Assembly (NCBI GenBank): GCA_019634245.1
Contig: JAHQVR010000307.1
Coordinates: 1-5,430, forward strand
Source: Gammaproteobacteria bacterium
GTDB lineage: Bacteria > Pseudomonadota > Gammaproteobacteria > Granulosicoccales > Granulosicoccaceae
Direction of reading: 5' to 3'
Length of the DNA: 5,430 nucleotides
The notes below the pieces were generated by a model, which worked only from the letters and a program-made list of their open reading frames with translations, ran no database searches and had not been told where the DNA came from. A program made the position numbers and the translations under genes. Each line of letters starts with the position of its first letter. Within the stretch, counting starts at the first letter, position 1. This document shows positions 1-5,430 of this stretch, piece by piece.

Positions 1-130
1 ATTGATAATTTCGTGTGACGCCAGCTTTATTACATCAATCAATCCCGACACGATATAGTTAGCCATAAGACTCAAACAGATCCCTGGGCAACTTCCTGGC
101 TTAACAAGAAGTGTCAAGCGCTCTAGGTGT

Positions 131-151
131 CGTATACGCGATAGACTCGCG
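131..151. promoter_or_regulatory. Overlapping palindromes, possible operator
   Basis: CGTATACG (131-138) is a perfect 8-base palindrome. It overlaps a perfect 5-base inverted repeat, CGCGA (137-141) and TCGCG (147-151), with a 5-base spacer. The repeat covers the candidate -35 of the downstream amidinotransferase gene, where a repressor could block RNA polymerase. No regulator gene is visible in the window, and short palindromes arise by chance, so a regulatory role is only inferred. Confidence 0.25.
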
Positions 152-170
152 ACTTACGCAGTGATTAAAT
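142..170 (+). promoter_or_regulatory. Candidate sigma-70 promoter for the amidinotransferase gene
   Basis: A -35-like TAGACT (142-147, 4 of 6 consensus bases) and a -10-like TTAAAT (165-170, 4 of 6) are separated by 17 bases. A TG one base upstream of the -10 (162-163) gives an extended -10 arrangement. Transcription would begin near 177, leaving a leader of about 25 bases before the ATG at 203. The match is moderate and rests on sequence alone. The -35 lies at the centre of the inverted repeat described separately. Confidence 0.35.
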
Positions 171-202
171 TGCCTCATACATAACTAAACCGAGCCCATG
201 AC

Positions 203-1333
203 ATGAGTAAAACTGTCGTTAATTCCTGGAACGAATTTGACCCGCTAACGCACGTTATCGTCGGCCGGGCCGATCATACCTGCATCCCACCGAGCGAACC
301 TGCCACAGAGGCAAAAGTACCAGAAGATAGCGATATGCGAGGCATGTGGGGCCCGCGTCCACTCGAAACCGTTGAAAAAGCCAATATACAACTCGATCAT
401 CTGGCAAAAACCTTGGAAGAGCGCGGTATAACGGTTGATCGCCCAACCCCTATTCAGTGGAACCAAGCTGTAATCACACCGGATTTCTCCACTGCGAGCC
501 AATTTGGCTGTATGCCTCCGCGAGATGTATTGCTAACGATAGGCAATGAGATCTTGTCCGCTCCGATGTCGTTTCGCTGTCGTTATTTCGAGTACTTGGC
601 CTATCACGATCTAATGCAGCGTTACTTTGACGAAGACCCAAACTTTCGATGGGAACAAGCACCACGCCCACGTCTTGACGATCGATCTTATCAATCAGGC
701 TATTTCGACGAGATCACGATTGATGAGCGCCTAAAGCGAACCGCAGCACTTGATTTCGTCACCACAGAGCACGAACCCTTGTTTGATGCCGCTGATGTAT
801 GCCGGTTGGGTAAAGATCTTTTTGTACAACACGGTTTAACCACAAACCGCCGAGGCATGGAGTGGTTGCAACGTCACTTTCCTGATCACCGTGTACACGC
901 TGTTAACTTCCCGGGAGATCCTTATCCGATTCATATCGACGCGACATTTGTGCCGCTACGCCCAGGTTTGATTATCAACAATCCGAATCGTCGATTACCC
1001 GATGATCAACGAAAGATATTTGAAGCCAACGATTGGGAGATCGTTGACGCAGCACCTCCGTCACATAATCAACCTCCCCCACTGTGCTATTCAAGCACCT
1101 GGTTATCCATGAACTGCTTAATACTGGATCATAAAACCGTTGTGGTTGAAGCCAGTGAAGTGTACCAACAGGATCAAATGGATAAGCTCGGTATGAATGT
1201 CATACCAGTACCATTTCGTGATGCCTATCCATTCGGTGGTGGCTTACACTGCTCCACTGGAGATGTACACCGTGAGGGTAACTGCGAAGATTACTTCCCA
1301 AATCAAGTGCCAGGTACGTTGTTGCGTGGATAA
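203..1333 (+). CDS. Glycine amidinotransferase-like (AGAT family) amidinotransferase
   Basis: The 376-residue protein is a full-length member of the arginine:glycine amidinotransferase family, which moves the amidino group of L-arginine to an amine acceptor through an S-amidino-cysteine intermediate, releasing ornithine. Comparing with the human GATM sequence from memory, the catalytic set is intact: Cys350 (in GGGLHCSTGD), His244 (in HIDATF) and Asp195 (in FDAAD). Arginine-binding positions also match: Asp108 (MPPRD), Asp246, Arg263 and Ser297-Ser298 (SSTWLSMN). The N-terminus (NSWNEFDPLTHVIVGRA) aligns with the start of the mature animal enzyme, so the protein is complete and lacks a targeting sequence; it should be cytoplasmic. 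The start is the first ATG after an in-frame stop at 182-184; there is no good Shine-Dalgarno, only GAG at 192-194. Acceptor-side residues differ: Tyr241 and Ile243 replace human Asn300 and Met302. The acceptor could be glycine, lysine or another amine. No guanidinoacetate methyltransferase or natural-product gene is adjacent. Family assignment is firm; substrate is unknown. Confidence 0.95.
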   Translation: MSKTVVNSWNEFDPLTHVIVGRADHTCIPPSEPATEAKVPEDSDMRGMWGPRPLETVEKANIQLDHLAKTLEERGITVDRPTPIQWNQAVITPDFSTASQFGCMPPRDVLLTIGNEILSAPMSFRCRYFEYLAYHDLMQRYFDEDPNFRWEQAPRPRLDDRSYQSGYFDEITIDERLKRTAALDFVTTEHEPLFDAADVCRLGKDLFVQHGLTTNRRGMEWLQRHFPDHRVHAVNFPGDPYPIHIDATFVPLRPGLIINNPNRRLPDDQRKIFEANDWEIVDAAPPSHNQPPPLCYSSTWLSMNCLILDHKTVVVEASEVYQQDQMDKLGMNVIPVPFRDAYPFGGGLHCSTGDVHREGNCEDYFPNQVPGTLLRG

Positions 1334-1370
1334 TTATGCAGGCTTTATATTCGTTTTTTCTCTATGGAAT

Positions 1371-1414
1371 ACGCTGCTGCGTAAGCTAGCGGCGTTAGCA
1401 GTTTGAGACAGCGT
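1371..1414 (+). other. Imperfect stem-loop downstream of the amidinotransferase gene
   Basis: ACGCTG (1371-1376) pairs with CAGCGT (1409-1414). Inside it CTGC (1377-1380) pairs with GCAG (1398-1401), then TAA (1382-1384) with TTA (1395-1397). The 3' side carries a 7-base bulge (1402-1408) and the core contains the palindrome GCTAGC. There is no T-run after it, so it does not look like an intrinsic terminator. It could protect the mRNA 3' end or be fortuitous. Confidence 0.25.
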
Positions 1415-1430
1415 GTAATTATTCGCTATT

Positions 1431-1481
1431 TTACAAAAAAGGCAATCTGGGTAACCCGTCATACTCAATGCCTTTTTGTAA
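1431..1481. terminator. Bidirectional intrinsic terminator between convergent genes
   Basis: TTACAAAAAAGGCA (1431-1444) is the reverse complement of TGCCTTTTTGTAA (1469-1481) apart from one bulged A, giving a 13-base-pair stem with a 24-base loop that holds the small palindrome GGGTAACCC. The A-run and T-run flank the GGCA/TGCC core, so each strand ends the stem with a U-tract. It sits between the stop of the amidinotransferase gene (1333) and the stop of the convergent dehydrogenase gene (1488), where a shared two-way terminator is expected. The loop is longer than usual, which lowers certainty slightly. Confidence 0.65.
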
Positions 1482-1487
1482 CGCGTT

Positions 1488-2480
1488 TTAGGAAGCAGGC
1501 ACCACGATAGCACGCACTTCACCCTTTGGCGCAGCATTAGCTATCACATCGGGTGCATCCGCTAAAGAAATCTCCCGCGTTATCAATGGCGCAATATCGA
1601 TAACACATTCAGCAATCATGCGAGATGCCCGTTCATGAGTAAACGGATTTAAAAAGCTGAAGTGCAATTGAATTTCACGAAACAACAAATCGAAAGGCTC
1701 TATAGATACTTTGGCACCATCAGGTAAAACGCCAAGCACAACAACACGCCCGCCCGATCTTGCCAGGCGTGGCGACATGGCCACCGTTGCATCCACACCG
1801 GCACATTCCATTACAAGATCAGCCCCGTCTGCCCAGTGCTCTTTTGCTTCGCTCTCTGTCCCTGCAATCAAATCCGCGCCTAAGGAACGCCCAAGTTGCT
1901 GGTTACTTGCACTGCGCGTAAGCAGTAACACTTGCGCTCCTGCTAACTTGGCAAGTTGAACGGCTAATAAACCGATCACCCCACCACCTATTACCATCAC
2001 ACGCTCACCTGCTTGCGCAGCACCGATATCCATACCGTGTATCGTGCATGCCAGGGGCTCACAGAATGCCCCATATAGCGGATTAAGATCAGCTGGCAAA
2101 ACGTGCGCCTTATGAGCGGGGAACGCACAGTACTCAGCGAAGCCTCCGTCCCGGCCAATGCCAGTTGCGATATTGTTGGCGCAGAGATTAACCCGACCGT
2201 TTTGGCATTGATGACATGCACCACACCAAGTGTTGGGATCGCATGTAACGCGAGTACCGATAGCAATATCGGACGATCCGGCGTCTACAACGATGCCGCA
2301 AAATTCGTGACCTAATGTGGTGCCCGCTGTAGATGGAAACTCGCCCTTATAAAGATGGCGGTCAGTACCACAAATACCGGCGGCCTCCACTTTAATAATG
2401 AGGTCACCTGGCTGCGTTTGCGGATGAGGCACATCGACAGTGCGAATATCCCCTACATCAAATAGACGGGTAGCCAACAT
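1488..2480 (-). CDS. Zinc-dependent alcohol dehydrogenase (threonine/sorbitol dehydrogenase-like)
   Basis: The 330-residue protein is a medium-chain dehydrogenase/reductase of the threonine/sorbitol dehydrogenase type, expected to oxidise an alcohol group reversibly with a nicotinamide cofactor in the cytoplasm. The N-terminal GroES-like domain has the catalytic-zinc residues Cys37 (ICGTDRH), His58-Glu59 (GHE) and Glu141 (EPLAC). The structural-zinc lobe has Cys86, Cys89, Cys92 and Cys100 in CX2CX2CX7C spacing. The Rossmann domain carries GGGVIG (165-170). At the end of the second Rossmann strand, where NAD-specific relatives have Asp, this protein has Arg189 (LLLTRS), which hints at NADP preference. 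The length is normal for the family. An in-frame ATG lies 24 bases further upstream (2504), but AAGGAG at 2487-2492 sits 6 bases before the ATG at 2480, so the shorter start is chosen. The gene is transcribed away from the DUF3429 gene and converges on the amidinotransferase gene. The substrate cannot be read from the sequence. Confidence 0.93.
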   Translation of the reverse strand: MLATRLFDVGDIRTVDVPHPQTQPGDLIIKVEAAGICGTDRHLYKGEFPSTAGTTLGHEFCGIVVDAGSSDIAIGTRVTCDPNTWCGACHQCQNGRVNLCANNIATGIGRDGGFAEYCAFPAHKAHVLPADLNPLYGAFCEPLACTIHGMDIGAAQAGERVMVIGGGVIGLLAVQLAKLAGAQVLLLTRSASNQQLGRSLGADLIAGTESEAKEHWADGADLVMECAGVDATVAMSPRLARSGGRVVVLGVLPDGAKVSIEPFDLLFREIQLHFSFLNPFTHERASRMIAECVIDIAPLITREISLADAPDVIANAAPKGEVRAIVVPAS

Positions 2481-2743
2481 TGTCTTCTCCTTATAGCTTG
2501 GCAAATTAACTACACGCTAGACTACATCGCGTAGCGCTGTTAAATATACACCGTTGGCACTTTTGCATACACATAATAAATCTGCACGTTAGAGTTTGTC
2601 TATTTGTAGAAGCTCATCAGTTTTGAATTAGACTACTAGAAGCAATATACTAACGCCTGATATACGATCTGACCTAACAATAAGCCAATCACCGCTCACT
2701 TCAACATTTTTTGAAAATTGACAACTGATAATCGAGTATACCC
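2481..2743. other. Divergent intergenic region (zinc dehydrogenase / DUF3429 gene)
   Basis: This AT-rich, non-coding 263-base spacer must hold the promoters of both divergent genes. Visible elements are CGCTA (2515-2519) inverted against TAGCG (2532-2536), a TATATT-like -10 hexamer on the minus strand around 2542-2548 without a good -35, and TTCAA (2700-2704) inverted against TTGAA (2711-2715) just before the DUF3429 gene. A perfect TTGACA (2718-2723) lacks a suitably spaced -10 before the ATG. I cannot assign a firm promoter to either gene. Confidence 0.4.
2487..2492 (-). promoter_or_regulatory. Strong Shine-Dalgarno for the zinc dehydrogenase
   Basis: On the minus strand AAGGAG is followed by 6 bases and then the ATG at 2480. 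It is the only near-perfect ribosome binding site in the window, and it settles the start: the longer reading from 2504 would place this site inside the coding region as Lys-Glu codons. Confidence 0.85.
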
Positions 2744-3199
2744 ATGCTTAATCTTTCTAGCATTCCCACACCGGCACGCGTTTTTGGCTTAGCAGGTTTA
2801 ATCCCATTTTTTGCCGGTGCGTTTCTTTGCTGGATAACGCCTACTGACTCAACATTCTCAACTTTGCCCACAGGCCCAGTTGTTTTACTGACTTACGGCG
2901 CAGTGATTTTAAGTTTTCTGGGCGGGATTCGTTGGGGAGTCGCAATGCAGCATGACGCAATGATCAACAGTTGGCCTGTTGTAGCTTGGGCAATGGTACC
3001 CAGTTTACTCGGCTGGTTTGCCTTGCTTATTGGCGCTGCACTTGGCTTGGTAATGCTAGCGTTCGGCTTTGCAATGCAGTTTTTCGTCGACTATCGCTCG
3101 ACACATCAAGGCGTTACGCCAGCTTGGTTTTTATCATTGCGCGTAGTACTTACTGCTGGCGCTATTGCTTCTCTAATCGTTGGTTGGTTAGCGATATGA
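2744..3199 (+). CDS. DUF3429 family integral membrane protein
   Basis: The 151-residue protein is very hydrophobic, with about five predicted membrane helices near residues 12-32, 46-64, 77-96, 97-115 and 130-150. The features I associate with DUF3429 (a family that also includes animal TMEM69) are present: GLIPF near residue 18, YGAVILSFLGGIRWG at 51-65, PSLLGW at 86-91, and the AFGFAMQFFVDYR and PAWFLSLR segments at 106-118 and 127-133. The biochemical function of the family is not known to me; the location should be the inner membrane. The gene has a normal length for the family and appears complete. The ATG at 2744 has no clear Shine-Dalgarno, and the sequence after it begins the first helix normally. 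Its stop is only 19 bases from the stop of the convergent VOC gene, with no obvious terminator between them. Nothing in the context links it to either neighbour. Confidence 0.9.
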   Translation: MLNLSSIPTPARVFGLAGLIPFFAGAFLCWITPTDSTFSTLPTGPVVLLTYGAVILSFLGGIRWGVAMQHDAMINSWPVVAWAMVPSLLGWFALLIGAALGLVMLAFGFAMQFFVDYRSTHQGVTPAWFLSLRVVLTAGAIASLIVGWLAI

Positions 3200-3218
3200 A
3201 CATCAACACCTAGGAATT

Positions 3219-3671
3219 TTAATTTTCCAGTAGAGATTCATCATAGGCAACAAGTTCGACCGTGTTACCCTCAGGATCTCGCGCAAAGATCCCCCTCCAT
3301 CCTATCCATGAGAAGACCTGTACTTTATGGTCTATTTCATTTAGCTCATACCAACGTATAACGGCTTCTTGCTCGGAATATGGCAAGCTCAACGCTAAAT
3401 GATGCAAAGATGATTGTGCTCCTGTTACAGGTGCCTCACTACTACGCTCATGGATTTCCGGTCTCCCAGCATCCGACCGAAACAGTGCAAGTACTGACGT
3501 ATGCCCCCCAAAGCCCTCGGCAATTTTAAAAAATATTATGCCGTCTTTACTGTCACCACTAAGATGCTCCAAGCCAATAATCTCTTGATAGAATCTGGCC
3601 ATAGCAGGAAGATCCTCACAACGAATAGCGATTTCACCCAGCGCCCTAACTTTAAATCCACGATTTTTCAT
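3219..3671 (-). CDS. VOC superfamily (glyoxalase/bleomycin resistance fold) protein
   Basis: The 150-residue protein has the paired beta-alpha-beta-beta-beta modules of the vicinal oxygen chelate fold: module one at about residues 9-65 (GEIAIRCEDLPAMARFYQEIIGL) and module two at about 88-145 (HHLALSLP through RDPEGNTVELVAYD). Candidate metal ligands are Glu13, which stands where many relatives have His, then His91 (or His90) and Glu139, with His57 possible for the fourth position. Members of this superfamily include glyoxalases, extradiol dioxygenases and antibiotic-binding or -modifying proteins, so the exact reaction cannot be stated. The protein is single-domain, lacks a signal sequence and is likely cytoplasmic, often dimeric in related families. 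The ATG at 3671 has no clear ribosome binding site. The gene converges on the DUF3429 gene and diverges from the NMT1-like gene, with 191 bases between the start codons. Confidence 0.9.
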   Translation of the reverse strand: MKNRGFKVRALGEIAIRCEDLPAMARFYQEIIGLEHLSGDSKDGIIFFKIAEGFGGHTSVLALFRSDAGRPEIHERSSEAPVTGAQSSLHHLALSLPYSEQEAVIRWYELNEIDHKVQVFSWIGWRGIFARDPEGNTVELVAYDESLLEN

Positions 3672-3802
3672 TTTTTACCATCAAATCAGTTTGTAGAGAA
3701 TTCTTAGGTAGTTATCAGAACAACCAGCTTGACCGGCATTTTTGCGTCTATGTTTACCACTCTAATTCAGGATAAGAGGGTTCAGCAGCACACGGCTGTC
3801 TC

Positions 3803-3831
3803 TCAACAACCAGGTATGTTAGATTTATACT
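3803..3831 (+). promoter_or_regulatory. Candidate sigma-70 promoter for the NMT1/THI5-like gene
   Basis: A -35-like TCAACA (3803-3808, 4 of 6) and a -10-like TATACT (3826-3831, 5 of 6) are separated by an ideal 17 bases. Transcription would start near 3838, about 25 bases upstream of the ATG at 3863 and about 7 bases upstream of an alternative GTG at 3845. This favours the ATG as start. The evidence is consensus matching only. Confidence 0.4.
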
Positions 3832-3862
3832 ACCCACTCAAACAGTGATCTCGCCTTCAATC

Positions 3863-4747
3863 ATGTCCACCATTAATATTCAATTCACGCTGTTTTCAGC
3901 CTTCTACTCGCCTCTTATAGTAACAATGGCGGGCAATTTTCTCAGCGATGAAGGGATTACGTTTGACTGGTCTGTCGCACCGCCTGGAGAATCCGCTATC
4001 AAGGCTCTGCTGGAAGGTAAAGCGGATGTTATTCAATCTGCACCTAGCCAAGGATTCACTTCACTTAAAAAAGGCGAGGAACCACAAGCTGTACATTTTG
4101 CACAGGTAAACGAAATGGACGGGTTTTTTATATCTGGACATCAGCCGGACGAAGAGTTCGATTGGAAAAAACTGGAGGGTAGCGATGTTATCGTCTTCAA
4201 AGCTGGGCAACCTAATGTTATGTTTCGCCGTGCTTGCCAGGCAGCAGGTATCGACTATGACAAAATAAACATCGTAACACCCGGTGGTGCAGATGCCATG
4301 GACGAAGCCTTTCGCTCTGGCAAAGGGCAGTACGTGCAGCAACAGGGGCCATACCCGCAACAGCTAGAAGTTGATGGTGCAGGTCATATCGTTGCGCAAT
4401 GCGGGCCACTCATCGGGCCAAATGCGTTTTCTAGTCTTGCGGCCAAACGTGAATGGTTAGTCACTGATGAGGCCAAGGCTTTTACTCGCGCATATACAAA
4501 AGCGAGGGCTTTTATTAATTCGCAATCGGCTGAAGCGATTACAGAAATGATTCAACCGTATTTCAAAGACACAAATCAATCTGCTCTCACTAGCTGCATT
4601 GCAAGTTATCAAGCTCTAGGATGTTGGACGCCGCATGCTGAGATAACACACAAGGCGTTTGACAATCTCATCACCATCTATACATCCACTGGTCAAATTG
4701 ATCAGCCCTACCCGTACGAAAAAGTATGTGCAAGCCTGCCGGTATAA
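3863..4747 (+). CDS. NMT1/THI5-like (substrate-binding protein fold) protein lacking a signal peptide
   Basis: The 294-residue protein resembles periplasmic binding proteins of the NMT1/THI5 type, which in bacteria usually deliver sulfonates, pyrimidine thiamine precursors or similar small molecules to ABC importers. Recognisable parts are an opening strand with FSAFYSPLIV (11-20), the PPGESAIKALLEGKADV segment (40-56) followed by APSQG (60-64), the mid-domain strand with VFKAGQPNVMFRRAC (111-125), and a helical C-terminal third. No export signal is present: the chain starts directly with the first beta strand, and the frame upstream to the stop at 3773-3775 contains no further start except GTG 3845, which would add only six non-hydrophobic residues. 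It is therefore probably cytoplasmic, or the signal was lost. The iron-binding CCCFC motif of yeast-type Thi5 pyrimidine synthase is absent, so I do not call it Thi5. No permease or ATPase gene lies beside it; it is an orphan here. The ligand is unknown. No clear Shine-Dalgarno precedes either start. Confidence 0.85.
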   Translation: MSTINIQFTLFSAFYSPLIVTMAGNFLSDEGITFDWSVAPPGESAIKALLEGKADVIQSAPSQGFTSLKKGEEPQAVHFAQVNEMDGFFISGHQPDEEFDWKKLEGSDVIVFKAGQPNVMFRRACQAAGIDYDKINIVTPGGADAMDEAFRSGKGQYVQQQGPYPQQLEVDGAGHIVAQCGPLIGPNAFSSLAAKREWLVTDEAKAFTRAYTKARAFINSQSAEAITEMIQPYFKDTNQSALTSCIASYQALGCWTPHAEITHKAFDNLITIYTSTGQIDQPYPYEKVCASLPV

Positions 4748-4929
4748 TTACACAGACAATATTATCAGGTCGTGCCTGGGCTGTAAGAGATCAGAGATAG
4801 CATGCAAATTGACAGTTAGCGTAGTGACTACACCTGACTCTCTGCTTTCATCGCGTAATGGTTGTTATGCAACTTCTCATCCACAACGTTTTAGCGGTAC
4901 TAGCTTCATAGCAAGCTTAGTCTAAAACG
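4748..4929. other. Non-coding spacer between convergent genes
   Basis: This stretch separates the stop of the NMT1-like gene from the stop of the convergent serine hydrolase gene. Small self-complementary patches (CAGG/CCTG around 4766-4778, GTAG/CTAC around 4821-4831) have no T-run and are weak. A perfect TTGACA at 4809-4814 lacks a -10 at the right distance. The one strong structure is the stem-loop at 4887-4929, listed separately. I see no credible gene in it. Confidence 0.5.
4887..4929 (-). other. Two-part stem-loop directly abutting the hydrolase stop codon
   Basis: CGTTTTAG (4887-4894) and CTAAAACG (4922-4929) form a perfect 8-base outer stem. Inside it, ACTAGCTT (4899-4906) pairs with AAGCTTAGT (4913-4921) with one bulged T, closing a 6-base loop. 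A 4-base bulge (CGGT, 4895-4898) separates the stems. The structure begins at the base after the TAG stop of the minus-strand hydrolase gene. No U-tract follows on the minus strand (TTGTGG comes next), so it is an atypical terminator at best; mRNA 3'-end protection or a small repeat element are alternatives. Confidence 0.45.
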
Positions 4930-5430
4930 CTACTCGATTCTAACAAACTGATATTGATCCGATACCTTCAGATCGTTATATTCACCGTTGTCGTCTTTGT
5001 TGAATACAAACTGATTACCCGAGCCGGTACTAATAAATATGTCTTTGTCAGTTGGCACTAGACGGGCCAGTTGATCATCTTGTGGGCTTTTCATTTTCAG
5101 CTCTTCATCAATGATGCTGAGCTTAATAATGAAATCACCGTCGTAACCGACGTCAGTGATCAATTTGAACTGACCAGTAAATGCCCTGAACTCATCTAGA
5201 GACAACGTCACTGCATCTATACGCGTTCGTTGGTCAGTACCCATTCCATAGTGCTCAGAGATTGCTATCATGATCTCTCGAATGACTTCGCCGGCATTGT
5301 CACCATTGCTCATCACTATCATGCCTTCGCCTTTGTTTACAAAGGCTTTGAAGTTATTAGTGAATCCAAGATTTTTTCCGCCGTGCTCAAAAACAAGATG
5401 ACTACCAGCTTTACTCAGCGCTGGGCCTAG
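4930..5430 (-). CDS. Serine hydrolase (beta-lactamase-like), C-terminal part, cut by window edge
   Basis: The reading frame is open from the right edge of the window down to the TAG at 4930-4932, giving 166 visible C-terminal residues; the start and the catalytic Ser-x-x-Lys and Tyr motifs lie beyond the window. The visible part opens with the end of a class C beta-lactamase/PBP-type domain: EHGGKNLGF (residues 15-23) holds the HxG motif equivalent to KTG of penicillin-binding enzymes, and GMIVMSNGDNAGEVIREI (36-53) is the typical final strand and helix. After about residue 70 follows a beta-rich tail of roughly 90 residues (EFRAFTGQFKL through DQYQFVRIE), resembling the DUF3471-type lipocalin-like tail of many serine hydrolases. 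Such enzymes are commonly exported peptidases or esterases; whether this one has a signal peptide cannot be seen. The internal ATG at 5322 falls inside the conserved final strand, so it is not the true start. The substrate is unknown. Confidence 0.85.
   Translation of the reverse strand, partial: LGPALSKAGSHLVFEHGGKNLGFTNNFKAFVNKGEGMIVMSNGDNAGEVIREIMIAISEHYGMGTDQRTRIDAVTLSLDEFRAFTGQFKLITDVGYDGDFIIKLSIIDEELKMKSPQDDQLARLVPTDKDIFISTGSGNQFVFNKDDNGEYNDLKVSDQYQFVRIE

Noticed and set aside
1334..1537. 67-codon minus-strand reading frame between the amidinotransferase and dehydrogenase genes
   Set aside because: It runs through the terminator hairpin and overlaps the 3' end of the dehydrogenase gene; the peptide shows no recognisable family, so it is a chance frame.
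203..2480. Amidinotransferase and zinc dehydrogenase as a two-gene pathway
   Set aside because: They are convergent and separated by a two-way terminator, so they are not co-transcribed. Proximity alone does not support a shared pathway.
2481..2504. Longer start of the zinc dehydrogenase at 2504
   Set aside because: The eight extra residues would be encoded by the Shine-Dalgarno itself (AAGGAG at 2487-2492), which is ideally placed for the ATG at 2480.
2718..2723. Perfect TTGACA as -35 of the DUF3429 gene
   Set aside because: At 16-18 bases downstream the sequence is already at the ATG and has no -10 match.
3845..3862. GTG start adding six residues to the NMT1-like protein
   Set aside because: It has no Shine-Dalgarno, sits almost on the predicted transcription start, and adds residues that are neither a signal peptide nor part of the fold. 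It cannot be fully excluded.
3863..4747. Thi5 pyrimidine (HMP-P) synthase
   Set aside because: The CCCFC motif typical of Thi5 is absent; the five Cys residues are isolated (125, 180, 245, 254, 289).
4659..4925. 88-codon plus-strand frame over the end of the NMT1-like gene and the spacer
   Set aside because: It overlaps the real gene in another frame, has low-complexity composition, shows no recognisable motif and has no ribosome binding site.
4887..4929. Integron attC-like recombination site
   Set aside because: The outer repeats read GTTTTAG and CTAAAAC. An attC site needs RYYYAAC at its left and GTTRRRY at its right; these arms are in the opposite arrangement and do not fit the core consensus. 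No integrase gene is seen.

Overview
This is a chromosome-like stretch of about 5.4 kb with moderate GC content, most likely from a proteobacterium. The family mix suggests a marine or environmental gammaproteobacterium: a DUF3429 inner-membrane protein, an arginine:glycine-type amidinotransferase, a zinc-dependent dehydrogenase, a VOC protein, an NMT1/THI5-like binding protein and a serine hydrolase. The taxonomic guess is an inference; no rRNA, tRNA or marker gene is present. I see no insertion sequence, phage gene, CRISPR array or tRNA.

Layout, left to right. Positions 1-202 are a non-coding leader with a candidate promoter overlapped by a short inverted repeat. Positions 203-1333 (+) encode an amidinotransferase with an intact Cys/His/Asp catalytic set. 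The gap at 1334-1487 holds a stem-loop and then a convincing two-way terminator. Positions 1488-2480 (-) encode a threonine/sorbitol-dehydrogenase-like zinc enzyme with a strong ribosome binding site. After a 263-base divergent spacer, 2744-3199 (+) encodes a five-helix DUF3429 protein. It converges on a VOC-fold protein at 3219-3671 (-). A 190-base divergent region then leads into an NMT1/THI5-like protein at 3863-4747 (+), which unexpectedly has no signal peptide. The last 501 bases (-) are the C-terminal part of a serine beta-lactamase-like hydrolase cut by the window edge, with a stem-loop directly after its stop codon.

Adjacent genes alternate in strand (+, -, +, -, +, -), so no two complete genes here form an operon. 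Each is probably its own transcription unit, and I find no compelling multi-gene system. The two proteins most worth attention are the amidinotransferase, whose acceptor pocket differs from the glycine-using animal enzyme, and the NMT1-like protein, which appears cytoplasmic and has no transporter partner in view.
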